Assembly: GCF_036417845.1 (NCBI RefSeq)
Contig: NC_089983.1
Span: 25,472,297-25,536,296, forward strand
DNA length: 64,000 nt
Direction: 5' to 3'
Source: Apteryx mantelli
Lineage: Eukaryota; Chordata; Aves; Apterygiformes; Apterygidae
The position numbers were made by a program, and so were the translations under genes. The notes below the pieces were generated by a model. It had not been told where the DNA came from. It saw only the letters and a list, made by a program, of their open reading frames with translations, and did no database searches. This document shows, piece after piece, positions 12,521 through 25,500 of the stretch (position 1 is the stretch's first letter; the number at the start of each line of letters is the position of its first letter).

Positions 12521-12994
12521 TTTTACTATTGCATTCCAGAGTTAAGGCTTTTGTTGTTGAACACTAGTTTCTAGTTGGGACTGAGCATTAGTTTCTTGTT
12601 AGGGTTGCTATGAACTGGTAACTCTTTCATTCACTGGATAAAATCTTGTAAATTAAATGACTGGAGAGAAATTCCGCTGTCCTGTGTTTCAAAGTTAACT
12701 TATTCTAGCTAGCTACTGATGGGAAGGTATTACACTTTTATTTCAGGAACCTAGACCCAGATCATCAAATTACTGCTGTTCATTGGTTCCAGATTTGTCT
12801 AGAGTGTGAACTACTTTTGCATCTTTGGAATTGCTTTAGGGCCATTTGATCTGCTAGTGGCTGCACTGTATATGCTGTGTGCAGGGAACACCTGTCAGTG
12901 TGGTGCTTTTCAGGAGCAAGTGAAATCTCAGTAGCTGAGTTTTAAACTGTCTGATTATTTGTACTTCAAACTAGTCTTGCCAGTGAAGAATAAT

Positions 12995-13155
12995 AGTGCT
13001 GTACAATAAACTCTTATTGGTTAAAGCATTAAAAGGAAGTAGATTATTGAAGAACTCCTCTTCATCATGAGCAGTAGGATGTTAATGGTGGATGTCAGGA
13101 GTGACAGGTAGGCTAAGAAGAAACACTGTGAGTTATACTTATGAGCAGCTGAGGA
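12995..13155 (+). repeat. Diverged direct repeat, copy 2
   Basis: Second copy of the element at 11033-11186, in the same orientation and 1.8 kb downstream, ending about 360 bp before exon 2. It differs by scattered substitutions and small indels, so the duplication is old. Confidence 0.75.
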
Positions 13156-13511
13156 GTTAATTGGAAATCAGTTTCTTAAATAATCTGTCTTAATAATTTT
13201 CTTAAATTGCTTTTGTGTCAGAGGATTTTGGCCTTTCTTTTGGCAGTTATTTTGTGGCTCCACTTCTCAGGGCTCCCTTCTGGTTAAGTATTTCCAAAGT
13301 AAAAATAAGTTTGGCTGCATCATGACTGACAAACTGACTTAATAAAAGAGGGGCTATAAAATGGAAGCTGGGATTTTAAAATAATACAAAGGTGGATAAC
13401 TAGGCAATGATTTTATGCAATGTTTTGGGTTCCTTTAGTTATTGGAATAAATTGGTGAATCTTGGAGTATATTGTCAGATCACTCTTAAGTACTTAATGC
13501 TTTACTTCTAG

Positions 13512-13567
13512 CTGTGAATTATAGTAGAAGATTGATAAATCTACCAACGTTTGTCCATACGTAGAAG
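13512..13567 (+). other. LNPK: LNPK exon 2, 5' UTR part
   Basis: Follows acceptor TTTACTTCTAG. It contains an in-frame TAG at 13562-13564, two codons before the start ATG. That stop rules out N-terminal extension and supports the chosen start. The context AAG-ATG-G (A at -3, G at +4) is a good Kozak match. Confidence 0.75.
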
Positions 13568-13594
13568 ATGGGTGGATTAATTTCAAGATGGAGG
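13568..13594 (+). CDS. LNPK: LNPK coding exon 2 (residues 1-9)
   Basis: Encodes MGGLISRWR and ends in phase 0 at donor AGG|GTAAGT. Gly2 with Ser6 and following basic residues is a strong N-myristoylation signal. Myristoylation of Lunapark is known to affect its effect on ER shape. Confidence 0.95.
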
Positions 13595-16500
13595 GTAAGT
13601 AAACCTTGTTACAATCTAATAGTCTTTAGTCTAGAAGATTGGAGTTTCTAGGACATACTGTTCTTAATCACTTGATAGGTTTCTTATTCTGTATTTGTTC
13701 TTGATGGTTGAATGTTAATGCTGAAGTTTTCCTATAGACAGACTGATTTAAAAGTCAGTAGCTGAGCAGGTGTGAGACATAATGACCAAGATTTCTATTC
13801 CTTCCCTGCCCTCCCCAAGAACCCTGAACTGTGTAGCTGGTTGGCTATGCTTTGTTTTCTTTGTAGTGATGGGCCTGACTGTGGCTTGGTTGCAGTTAAA
13901 ACTGTGGTTTTGTAAGTTTTCGCTAAATCTAAATACTTATGTGTTGCTTCATAAGGGTAGATATAGCAGTGTCTGACTTTGAAGATTGGTAGCTATTTTA
14001 GATGAAAATAGATAAATTCAGAATATCATCCAGTATCTGTTTTAAACCTCAAATATTTTAGTAGGTACTTAGATGTCTAAAAGCCTGCCTTCCTTCCTTC
14101 CTAATGATTTTTATTTGCTTGAATGTTATTGAATGGTGTACTGAGTTTATGGCAAAGCTTAGGTCAGATGGGTTATGAGGTTTCTGACCACTCTTAACTA
14201 CTGTCAGGTGTTAGTTGTTGAGCCTAGGTTTGCCTCTGCCTGTTATAAATCTATTTGAGAGCTTCCTATGCAAAGCTCCATTAAAAGCAAGAGTTTAAGT
14301 AAAAAGTCAGTTTTTGCATCACTGTGGAATTTGGGAGCCTCTTTCTTTCTATTATGGAATGTAGGCTATGGTCTTTGAATTTGTGCCCTGAAGGGTGGGG
14401 GAATGTAATTAATAACTTCATACCTCTCAGAAATGAGGGAAGAACCTTAGGTGGATTCCAGGTTTTTCCTAAGGGGAGTTTTGCTGGAGATGAGAGCTTA
14501 TGTGCAATTGCTTATCATTTACTTAAAGCATGTGTCTTTGTGGAATGAATAGTAGCAAAAGCTTAAGTTTTCAGAATGTTTTTTTGTTCTCTTTTTTTAC
14601 CTTTTCCATCTGCTCATCTGTTCTCTCCTTGTTTCACTTCCTACCCACACGTAGGTATCTCCTAAAGCAGGAGAACTCTTTACTTTTTGTGTAAAACAGA
14701 CAATATATTCATCTATTATGGGTATGTGTGTTTTTGTTAGGAAGCTGTTATCCTGAAGTAACCCTCAAGATACTGAATATTCTTAAGGTTAACATCTCTT
14801 TTCTTTCCTATGTAAGCAGGCAAAGCCTTCCACTGTAGAAGTATTAGAAAAAATTGATAAGGTATGTATTTGCTTTCTGTGGTGTTTTGTTTGGTTTTGT
14901 TTAAAAATATATGTCCTTTTGCTAGCAGTGTTTTTCATACATGTTACGTAAAATACTGTAATGAAATTTAAATTATTTTGATAATTATTCTGGTTGGATG
15001 TACTAGAGATTGAGTTTCAGATGCACTGCTACCTTTCTTTCCCTTACCATTAATCATTTAAAAAAAACACTGAAACCACTGTACAGTACACCATAGTTTA
15101 AGTATGTATTTAGACAGCCTGAAATGGGAATGAATGTGAACTTGGCTTGATTAGACAATTTAATTATAGCTAATGGTTAAGTTCTCATTTTGTGTTTCCT
15201 AGAAAATGTCACTAAAGCAAAGCTTGATTCATTAGGCACATTAATAAAGAATCCATGTATGTTTTTAATTGTTACAGTTCTACCTATAGTGGCAGTAGGT
15301 AAGGTCATGGGCAGAATAACTGAAAAGGCAGTTCAGTAATCAGTTGTGATTCTAGCCAGAATTTGTGACAATTTGCTGTACTCTATGGGGAAATTAACTG
15401 CTTTGAAATATGCTGTTGGTATTTGTCGTTTTCCTTTTAATGAAAGTATGAGTACTTCTGTTGTCACTTGAAATGCAATCAAAATGGTAACACAGAAGAG
15501 CATTGCTTGATCGCTTATTAATATGCCAAAAGCATTGTTCAGCTGTTCAGGATTTCATTCTTAATATGAGGAAATACTGAAATGAAAACATACTTGAGCT
15601 GACTGAAAAGTTTTGGCAATTTTGCATGTTAGGGAAGTATTAGAAGCATTTGAAATACCACGGATGCCTGATGAAAGCTTTAGGATGCAAAGTATGGTGG
15701 TAGCAGACTTGCATAATCGTAGGAAAGTTGGCATTCATAAGATAGTAGCTTTCCCCTTCATCTCAAATTTACTAAATCATTAAAATAGAAAAAATGTGCT
15801 AATTTGTAACATTACTTGTCCAGCAGTGCTGTGTTACTGTGAATAAGGTGCAAGTGGCCCATATCATAACCTTTATACTGTGATGTAGTTTATGCTATGG
15901 AAGTTTTATCTGTTGGGCAAGCATTGTCAGTTATCAAACTGATGTGTCTAACCTTAACAAACGTTTAAGGTCAGCTTAATAAAACCACCGACTAATTTCA
16001 TTACTAAGCTTGAACTCCCATTTATTTACAGGAAATACAGACGTTAGAAGAATTTAGAGAAAAAAATCAGAGACTCCAGAAACTATGGGTTGGAAGGCTA
16101 CTCCTCTACTCTTCACTTCTTTATCTTATCACCTGTTTAATTGTGTATTTTTGGTGTCTTCCTGATGAATGGACAGCAAGGTTGATTATGACACTTCCAT
16201 TTTTTGCATTTCCATTGATGTAAGTAAATATGCCTTTTTTTTTTTTCCTAACTGCTGTCTCTTTGATGAAAGGAGATAGAAAATACATCTCAGCAGGGGC
16301 TTGGGATTGTTTTTGACAATCCTTGAGTAGTCATAACTTGCTGAATTTCCTTTAACATAAGTTCACATAGTTAGGCAGACACTTTCTTGGACGGATATGT
16401 CTCTCTTGGGCCTGGGTTTAGTGTAGAACTAAGTCTTACCATCAGTGTTAGCATCTAAAGTTACTTGGCGTATCAAAATTATACTAGGGCTAAAAAGGCC

Positions 16501-19500
16501 TGTATTTGAACAGCTGTAAGGTAGTGTAGTATAAGTAGAATAGCAACATCTTGGGTTCTCTGCTACCTTTTGGAAAAGTAGTGGTATTAGATGAAAGTGA
16601 CAAAATACAGCATATAAAATTGGGAAAGAAATACAAGAATGAATGGAGAAACTGAGCTTTTAGATATTAGGTGAATGTTAACAGAGAAGTTACTTGAAAG
16701 GTTATCAGCCTAAATATGTTGAGGTTCAGTTTTACCTAATTAGCTATTTTTCTGGAAAATTCCTGACTGTTTTCTTCAACCAGAAATTTTTCTGTCCTCA
16801 TTGGGTGTAAGGATTTCCTCATTGGAAATGGGAGAAAACATTAGCAGCTACTTTTCACTGAGCTGATCAGACCGTTCTTCCTCATGAGTGGCTCTTGTTC
16901 TCTAAGAAAAACTTCATTTCTAAAAATAACAAAATTGGCCACCACCTCACTAAACACCACCTTCCTGTCTCCCTGCCCCTTCCCTGCCCTCCCCATCCCA
17001 TCCTCAACCTCAGAACTCTCCAGGAAGGTGAAGCAGTTTGCTGAGCAGCCTCTCCATATATGTTTAACAGTGCATTTACTAATTTGCTGGAATGAAAATC
17101 ATAAATACTGTTCACTTTTGTGCAACATCTCTGTGTGAAAACTTGAGTTTTTGGTGTTAGCTTCAGACTTGAATAGCAGAGTCAAATGTAAATATTTAAG
17201 GCTTTTCAAGCTTGATTAGTGTGTGTCATGCATAACATAACATTCAAAAAAATCCACCTGAAGATCCTTTTTGTATGTCATATTGTGTTATAATGTAGTA
17301 ATATGTTGCTGTTATGAAATCCTGTGGAGCAGATACATGGGCAGCAATATCCTGACTGGAAAGAATTAATACAGAAGTTAAAGCTGAAATTAATCTTTGA
17401 CAGAGCAATATAATTTGATTTTACTCTTAAGTACACTGATTTGAAGGTCTTTGTCGTTAGCATGTAAACTTGCTCATGCTAACAAGGAAGCGTGTAGAAA
17501 AGGAAATATTACCAGCCTCCCTTCACTCAAGTGTGTTGGACTAGTATAGAAACTAACATTTTCATTTACTGAGGGTGGTGGTTGGCTTCTAGTCTTGCTG
17601 TGTGATTTTTTTTATGTTGGATTTTTATTCTCCAGTTTTTCTCCAATTTTCACTTCATTTTTTGAATGGTGGTTTGCTGTAATATTCCAAGTTAGTTGTC
17701 AGCTTACAAACATTCAGAATTACACTCTGGTTCTCCTATGACTTGCTACTGTTTATCTGATTTTTCTCTTAAGCTATTCCCCTTCAGCTTTTTTGGCAGG
17801 TATGAATGGCAAGCAGCTGCCAGCTTGTCTTCATGCTCGGTCAAGAGGTGACTCCATGTTGAAAGCCTGGTGCCACCCAGTACTAGCTCTAGAGATATTT
17901 CTGCCCTAATCAAACTGGAATATGTCTGCCTTTTCCAGCTTGCAGTCAGTCACCAACTTACTTCTGCCTTAGGTCTTTCCCTCAGGGTCTTGAGCATGTT
18001 ACTGATGCTGGTAGAGTGAGTTAAGTTCTAGAAATATGTAGTATCATTAATGTTAAAAATGTATATTTAAACATCTGAGAAGTTGAGGAAAAAATATTAG
18101 CATGCTAGAAGGGTGCACTTCTTGAAGTAGACTAATTCAAATGCAAAGTATTTTGTCTGGTTCATTTTAATTCTCAGATAAATATATTTTTATTTTAATC
18201 TTGTAAAACTGATCTGAAATAGTCTGCTATTAAACTTCGACATCAAAGTTCTTAAAGAGGAAATCTAGAGTTTACTTTGTGAAATACTACTAGATGCCTA
18301 TTTGCTTAGAAATACAGATTAGGTAGGGGAAGACTTGCCTTTATTAAAGTTACATAACACAATACAAAACAAAATGTTTTTGCCCATATAGAATATTCTT
18401 AAACACAATTCAAACCCTATAAACATTTACTTCTATTGTTTTTTATGGAGAGATGCACCTCACATTGTGTAAGTGGGCAAAGCCATCCGTATTCTTAAAA
18501 TAGTTATTCATTAATAGTTTGAGTAGAATGGAGTTAAACTTCTTTCTCTGTGTGTTATTCTGACCTTGGATGTGTTACTTCACCTTCCAGTTTTCTTGTC
18601 TAACTTTACTAACTTGGGTTTTCTTCTTAACTTTTGAAAGTGTTTTGAACTGGGTTACCATTATATAAATGCAAAAGATGTTCCTGTGAATCAGTCACTC
18701 TATTTAAAACCCTGATAGCATTTTGCTTGCTTTCTTATGCTAGCTGTTCCGAGAACCTTTCTAGCCTTTAGGATTTATTTATTTTTTACTTAAATGAAAC
18801 ATTGCTACTTTAGTTTTTATATGGTGCTCAGCACTGGGAGGATTTTGCATAATATCCTTGGAAGACTTGAAGTGTGAGATTTGCTACTTGGCGTAGGCCC
18901 AGTAACTTATCAGGAAAAGCTTAAACTTAATTTTAAGCAATTCTAAGCTTTTAAAGAAATTGTCCTGATGATTGCAGAGAGACCTTTCAAATGAAAAATG
19001 GACATAAATCAGTTTCTTTTTGTCTTAATAGCATAGATAAACTGCTCCATTGTCTCTAAGTCTACTGAAACACAACTAAAACCAACTGGATTCAGAGCTC
19101 TAAAATTGACAAGAGCCAGGTCAGTTAACTCTGCTTGTAAGAGTTAACTGAGTGCCTGTACAATAGTTTTATCTCATAGCTTTCATTGGTATTGAATTCT
19201 TCACACAAACCTTCTGGGTCTTAATTTTGAGCCTTAGGAGGTAAGTTTAGTTTTTTGGTTAACCTGTGTTATCTATGAAATAAGAGGTGACTAAGTAATC
19301 TTCAACTAGCTGCTTATTCTTCAATCTTAAAAGTTCCCAATAAGCAGCCCTTTTAAAAATCTGAAATATAGTATGTAATTAAATAGTCATTATCATTAAT
19401 GATCTATTTTAAGATCTTACTGTTTTCTACTGCTCAAAGTTAAGGGACTAGAACATCTCTCATATGAGAAAAGGCTGAGAGAGCTGGGACTGTTCAGCCT

Positions 19501-22500
19501 GGAGAGGAGAAGAGTTGGGCAGGGAGGTGATCTTATTAATGTGTGTAAGTATCCAAAGGGAGGGTGTGAAGAGGATGGGGCCAGGCTCTTTTTCGGTGGT
19601 GCCCGGTGACAGAATGAGAGGCAGTAGGCACAAACTGAAACACAGGAAGCTCTGTCTGAATCTAAGGAAAAACTTTTTTTTACTGTGAAGGTGTGACTGA
19701 GTGCTGGAACAGGCTGCCCACAGAGGTTGTGGAGTTTCCATCCTTGGAGATAAAGCTGTCTGGACATGGTCCTGGGTAGCCTGCTCTAGGTGACCCTGCT
19801 TGAGCAGGGCGGTTGGACTAGATGATCTTTAAAGATCCCTTCCAACCTCAACCATTCTGTGATTCTATGAAGTCTGTAGTGTGTTCTACTCCTCTACTAG
19901 TCAGTTTTCTACTACTTTGTTTTGAAACAGATTTAGCAAGCTATCATGTTACTGCTGCTGCTTCCTTAATGTTTCTACCTGTAGTAGTAATATTTGATTG
20001 TATTTTAATAAAACAGTTGGATTTTTGTTTAGATGAATCTGACTGTGTGGTCAAGATACTAATTTCATTTATAGTTTTCTACTTTAATATTGCTTAAAGA
20101 TGTCTGTTCCTCATCTTTGCAAAGCTAAATCTCATCTGGTAAGTCTTTTACATGAACTGTCCTGCTTCCTAAATGACTTAAGAAATGATTACTGTAATAT
20201 ATTTTAATTAATATAATTAACTCTTCTTTCTGTTTTTAAAGAATCTGGTTTATAAGAACACTGCTCATTTTTTTCTTTTCCAAAAGGACAGAAAGGAATA
20301 GTAAGTATTTTTTTCAGTTTTTTTTAGCATATGGAACTAATTGGGAATGAGACTTTCTATGAAAATGTAAATATTTTGGATAATGTGGTTTCCAGGAGAA
20401 GAGTAGCCTTTTGGTTGATACTAAAATGTTTAGCATTAGCTGAACTGTTGCTTTTGCCACGTGGTTCATGAGTGAATGTGAAGGAAACTGTTTAACCTCT
20501 CACTCTTCTCCACTATAAAATCATGATAGCTTTCTGCCTTGCTGGGATGCTTTGAAGCGTGATGGAATAAAATGTAGTAGAGATATAGGAGTGAGGGAGA
20601 AGAAATATAAATAGTAGTAGCTGTCATTCCTTTAATAATTGCATTTAGCAATTATTCTATCATCTTAATCCATTATGTATAGGAAGAGATATATAGCAGG
20701 AGAGTGTTTAATTTGTTTGTCAAAATTGCTTGTATTTTCAGAGTTCTGCAAAGCATACTTCTATTACTATACTGAGCGAAAAGGGGGATAAATGGGAATG
20801 TTTTAGTGCTGTTTTGAGAGCTGAGGAAAATGGGATGTCATGTAACTATAAAGAAGTTAATGCAGGATGTTCAAAGATAGACCAAGAGTTGTTAAAGGAA
20901 ATACAGATTCTAATGCAAAATTTAAACGCTATCCATGGCACTCATCTGCAGTATTTGTTTCATTTGTGACTTTCTTTAAAAGCAGTCTAGCCTGTAACAG
21001 TACATTGTGTTGTGAGCAAAAATACAAAAAACCTCAATGCACTATGTTTTATGACTGGCAGAGGAACATGATGTATTTAATTTGCGACAGCTTATGAGTT
21101 TAACAACATCACTTTTGAGATTCTTCTTAAATTTAACACTTACATTTGATATGCAAGTATAGGACATAGTTTTATGTACAAATAAAATTGTCAATGTATT
21201 ATGTGGTGTTGTGAAATTCGTTTGTAAAGATGAATATGTATTTGCATTTCATGATAGGAAAAAATATGCATGTACATCTTTCTAGTTCACTTAAAGGCAT
21301 TTATTATAATTTTTAGCATACAAGCAAGTCTAATCTTTTGTTGAATCTGTATATAAAGGGCTTTAATGCACTTTGGAACATTCCAAAAGGAATTATTTCT
21401 GCATTGTTCTGGAGATTGGTAAGAGTGAAGTGTTTGAACTCAAAGATGCGAGTCCTGTATTTGAAAAGGAGAAATCAAATACACAGTACAAAAGTTAGAG
21501 CAGTAAAGCAGAAGATCTAGGTGAGATAGTGAACTGCCAATTGAATGCATTGAAGCTAGACTTTTATTCTGGGATGAGTTAATACAATACATGGAGTCAC
21601 TGAAGATAATTATTTAATACTGTAAATGTCTGTGGATAACTACACAATTCTTGAGAGCCGTGCTCTGAACTAGGGAAATACCTAATGAAGCACTAGAATG
21701 GGTGATGTTGAAAGATTATGGGATTCCTTTTTTTAAGACTGGTCAGGAAAGCAGCTGTTGAGGAAGCTTTACACTGATCTACCTCAAAGTGTGAGAAAGT
21801 GAATGAGGTATCTTGCATTTATTTACTTCTCTGGTATGAATTCTTTTTTCAGTGGGTTTAATTAAGATATATTGGTTTCTTGAGAATAATTGGCAGTAAT
21901 TGCTGTTTGGCCACTTTTGAAGGGACAGTTTCATGTGATTATTGTTGAAGGCAGGAGTTAGTGATCAGAAACAACTGCCTACACTTTAAACTGATTGCCT
22001 TGGTTTGTGAGAGGCTATACTTTTTAGGCATTTCTGTACCAAATGCAGCTTTTGTTTCTTAACAAATGTTAAGAACTGTCCATGTTATGCTACTTGTCTG
22101 GCTGCATGATACCATACCGCATTGAAGTGCATTTCAAGGTGTTAATCTGTGTTGAGATGCCTGAGAGGCAATATTCCAACATAGATGTCAAATTCAGTGG
22201 AGTGGAGGATGCCTTAGTTTCTTAATGTGAAGATACACAGTTCCTGGGATTGTCTATCCTCTGTGGTCCAGCCCAGTGCAAAACAGATCTTGTTCAATGT
22301 CCTGTTTCAAATTATGTTTGTGTTCAGTTTTAGTATGATGTATGCTTAATAAAATGGTTTATTGTATCAAAGCAGGCTTGTAAATGACCAAAAAAATACA
22401 AACTGGTATGTGTTCCTTTTTTGTAATGTTTCTGAAGTAACTTAATACTCTAATCACTTACATTTGCTCATTTAATCCGTTTGTTTAATTCAATAGTTTT

Positions 22501-25500
22501 TTCCATTGTTGGTTGTTGTAGTTTTATGCTTGGTGGGGGGAGTGGGGAACCCTCAAAGATGGGTTAAGAAAAATCCCCTTTATCTTATAAGAAGTGAACT
22601 GCAAGTGTCCAGTAGTGCTGAGGATGGGCAAAAAACTGTAAACGCCTTTTCTCTCTTAAATTTCTTCTGCTGTAAAGGAGGTAGAAAGCTGATGATATCA
22701 AGGGAATATCTTCTATATTAGGCAATGGTTTATTACAGTGAGTTTTTGTTGAGTGCTAAGCTCCTAGCATTGGCTTGCAGGAGAATCCCAAATGCATTTG
22801 ACTTTTAGAAATGAGGTTAGGTGCTGTGGCTACTAGTTATAACAATGCCCCTTATCTTTAGCAGTGAAATGACCCTGTAGTAGCTTATAAAACTAGAGTT
22901 TTGCTGTAGTCTGAAAGTATTGGAAGAGTGAAATACAGATTCAGATTTGAAACTCAGAATTGACCTAACATTTGAAACTAGCACGTGTAAGAGGCTTACA
23001 TGAAATATTGAAGCCAGTAAATCTGGTACTCAAATAGATATATTAATACTTAGACCTCAGGCTTTTTCTGTAGTCTGTCTCATGAGGTTAAGTGTGTTTT
23101 GTCCATGTTTTACCAGTTTTAATGTAGGTCAAAACTGGGCCCTGGCTAGAATTGGCTTGCTTAATGAAGAAGTGGTACATAAAACTTTTTAATAGTTACA
23201 ACTGTAAAGTGATAGTACTGGGCTGTAACTTATGAGCAACTTCAGGATTTAAGATGATTTGTTTTCATGTAAAACTGTAGTTGCTATACACAAAGCTTAC
23301 TGATGTTGTTGGGTTGCTTGTGAGCAGTGTGTAACTTTCTGATCTCACAGGGCAAAACTAATGTTCAGACTATATGCTGAAGTTCTCTCATAAGTAAATG
23401 TGAAAAGTAATGTGTATATGTATTTTTTTTTTTTTTAGATGATGCATTGGAAGATTTAAAATCTCAAAAGAAAAAAATAGTAAGTAAAACTTCAAGTAAA
23501 ACTAGTCATTGTCTAGTGTTTTTGCATCTCTACAAATTGAGTTTGATTGTAATGTATAGATGAAGAGCTGAGGGGAGGAGGAACTATTGCCATTCCTTTT
23601 TTGTACATTTTCAAGTACAACACAAGGTTTTCCTTAGGCAAAAATTACAAGAAGTCCTGCTTGTATATGAGAATAAGTTGCCATTTCAGCTCTGTTAGAT
23701 CTGTTAATTGAGTTCGTTTAACCTGAAAATGAAAGTGTGCTTTAACCTACTCATTGCTGACTAATTCTTTTACTTTAGGTTTATAAAAGGTATTAGTTGT
23801 TACAGTCATTTAAGAACATACAGTATAATTGTATTTTTAATAGTAACTTTATCACTTAATTTCTTGTTCATACATAGCAGAAAGGACTTCTGTCTTGTCT
23901 GATTTCACTTTTTCTTTAAGTAATAGATTGATACCTCACTGCATCACTGTTTATTTCCCTTTTATTTTATTTATTTATTTTGTTACCTATTTCTTCCATT
24001 ACATTCTTTCCCCTTGAAAATTTATCTTCTATGTGTTATCCCATCAGTTTTCTTGAGGTAGTCTATTTTATGAGCTATGTGAATGAGTTAACAGTATGAG
24101 ACTGGTATATGCCAGGTCTTTGCTTCAGCTGATCAACACCTAATCTCAGTAAGATGGATTTTGAAAGGAAAAGATTCCAAGTCTTTGATAACTTACACTG
24201 TTTGGAAAGTTCATAAGACTGAAAGCTATTTCATGTCTAGTCAGTCATGAAGTAAGGAAAGATGATCTCTGTTTACCCATATTGTTGGCTTCATCTCCTA
24301 CCTTGCAGTAGAAATATAATTTAAAAAAAAAAACCTCTGAAATTTGAATTATAAGGCTTTATTGTTAATGAGTATCCTGAAGTAGTCACCTCATGCTTTC
24401 TGGACTGTAAAAACAATAACCTGTAACCTAATTGTGTAACTGTCCTTTGATAAAGAGGATTTGCTGATATTTTTATCTCCTTATCTTTATATTAAGGAAT
24501 CCATTAAATTAACTTCTGTGGTTGGAGAGGTGGTAAAGAGGTGCCAGAGAGGCTTATGTTTTCTGAGAATGGATTAAATATAACTGTTAAGTTTTTAGTC
24601 TTATTTTACAAAAACTGCTTAATTGAAATTAGTCTTTCCAATTTACGTAGTTACAGAATTGCTTTAGAGGAAAAGTTCTCCAAGCAGAAACAACACTATA
24701 GAGAGCAAAACAGCTTTTGTAGTCTTAAATTTAATACCTTCTACATTTTGGATAAGTTACTTTACTGTTCTTCTACAATAAAACTTTCATGATTACAGAA
24801 ATGTCAAATTTTGTGTGCAAGATTAACACTTAGATAAGACAATAATTGAATAAAGGATTTAGATTAGTCAGGAAAAATAAGAGCTGATTTATAATGGAGA
24901 GTTTTATTATATTCTGGAAATTGATACCGTTAAAGCATTGAGATAAAAATGAATGTTTTACATATGAAAAATGAGTCAAAACTAGGTATTGCGGGAGAGC
25001 AGGCTGCAGTTAAAACAGCTGCACCAATATTCTGTGAACAGTATAGAAATTGCAGTGTAACTATGGGGAGGTAAAAGCTGAAAATATAAATTTAGGAGGA
25101 TATATGTATGTATTTGGCTTTAATTATTAAAGCCAAACTACTAAGAAGAACTGATAAAACCGTTCTGAGTATTTGTCCAGTCCAGGAAGTCCAATAACCT
25201 TTAACTTGTCAACCTTTCAATCTGAAGGGGAAGAAGGGGGAAGTCAATGATTATCTCTAGATTTGGTAGATATATAAATCCAATTCCTTGCTGAAGGCTT
25301 ACTGCAACCTCTTGAATCAGTGTGTTGTCAGTATTTTTGACTCAAAAGATTTACTCAGGAGTTTCATCATTATTTAAAGGTATTCAATTAAGCATTAAAA
25401 TTAGATCATCATATATGAAACCTAGCATGTTGAAATGAGCTGAAAGTAGATGCAAGTAATGAGACAGAATGTAAGTTGGCTCTTGAATAAAAACACTTTT

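Larger units (their letters stand above)
9144..13511 (+). other. LNPK: LNPK intron 1
   Basis: This 4.4-kb intron runs from the CpG-island donor to the acceptor before exon 2 (TTACTTCTAG, ending 13511). Beyond the island it is AT-rich. It holds a diverged direct duplication (11033-11186 and 12995-13155), a 29-bp repeat in two copies (11825-11898), and a C-run/A-run homopolymer junction (12472-12520). No coding exon is seen. Confidence 0.7.

Noticed and set aside
19417..19767. Minus-strand ORFs of 116 and 93 codons
   Set aside because: They lie antisense within the CR1 3' fragment and are not a CR1 protein.
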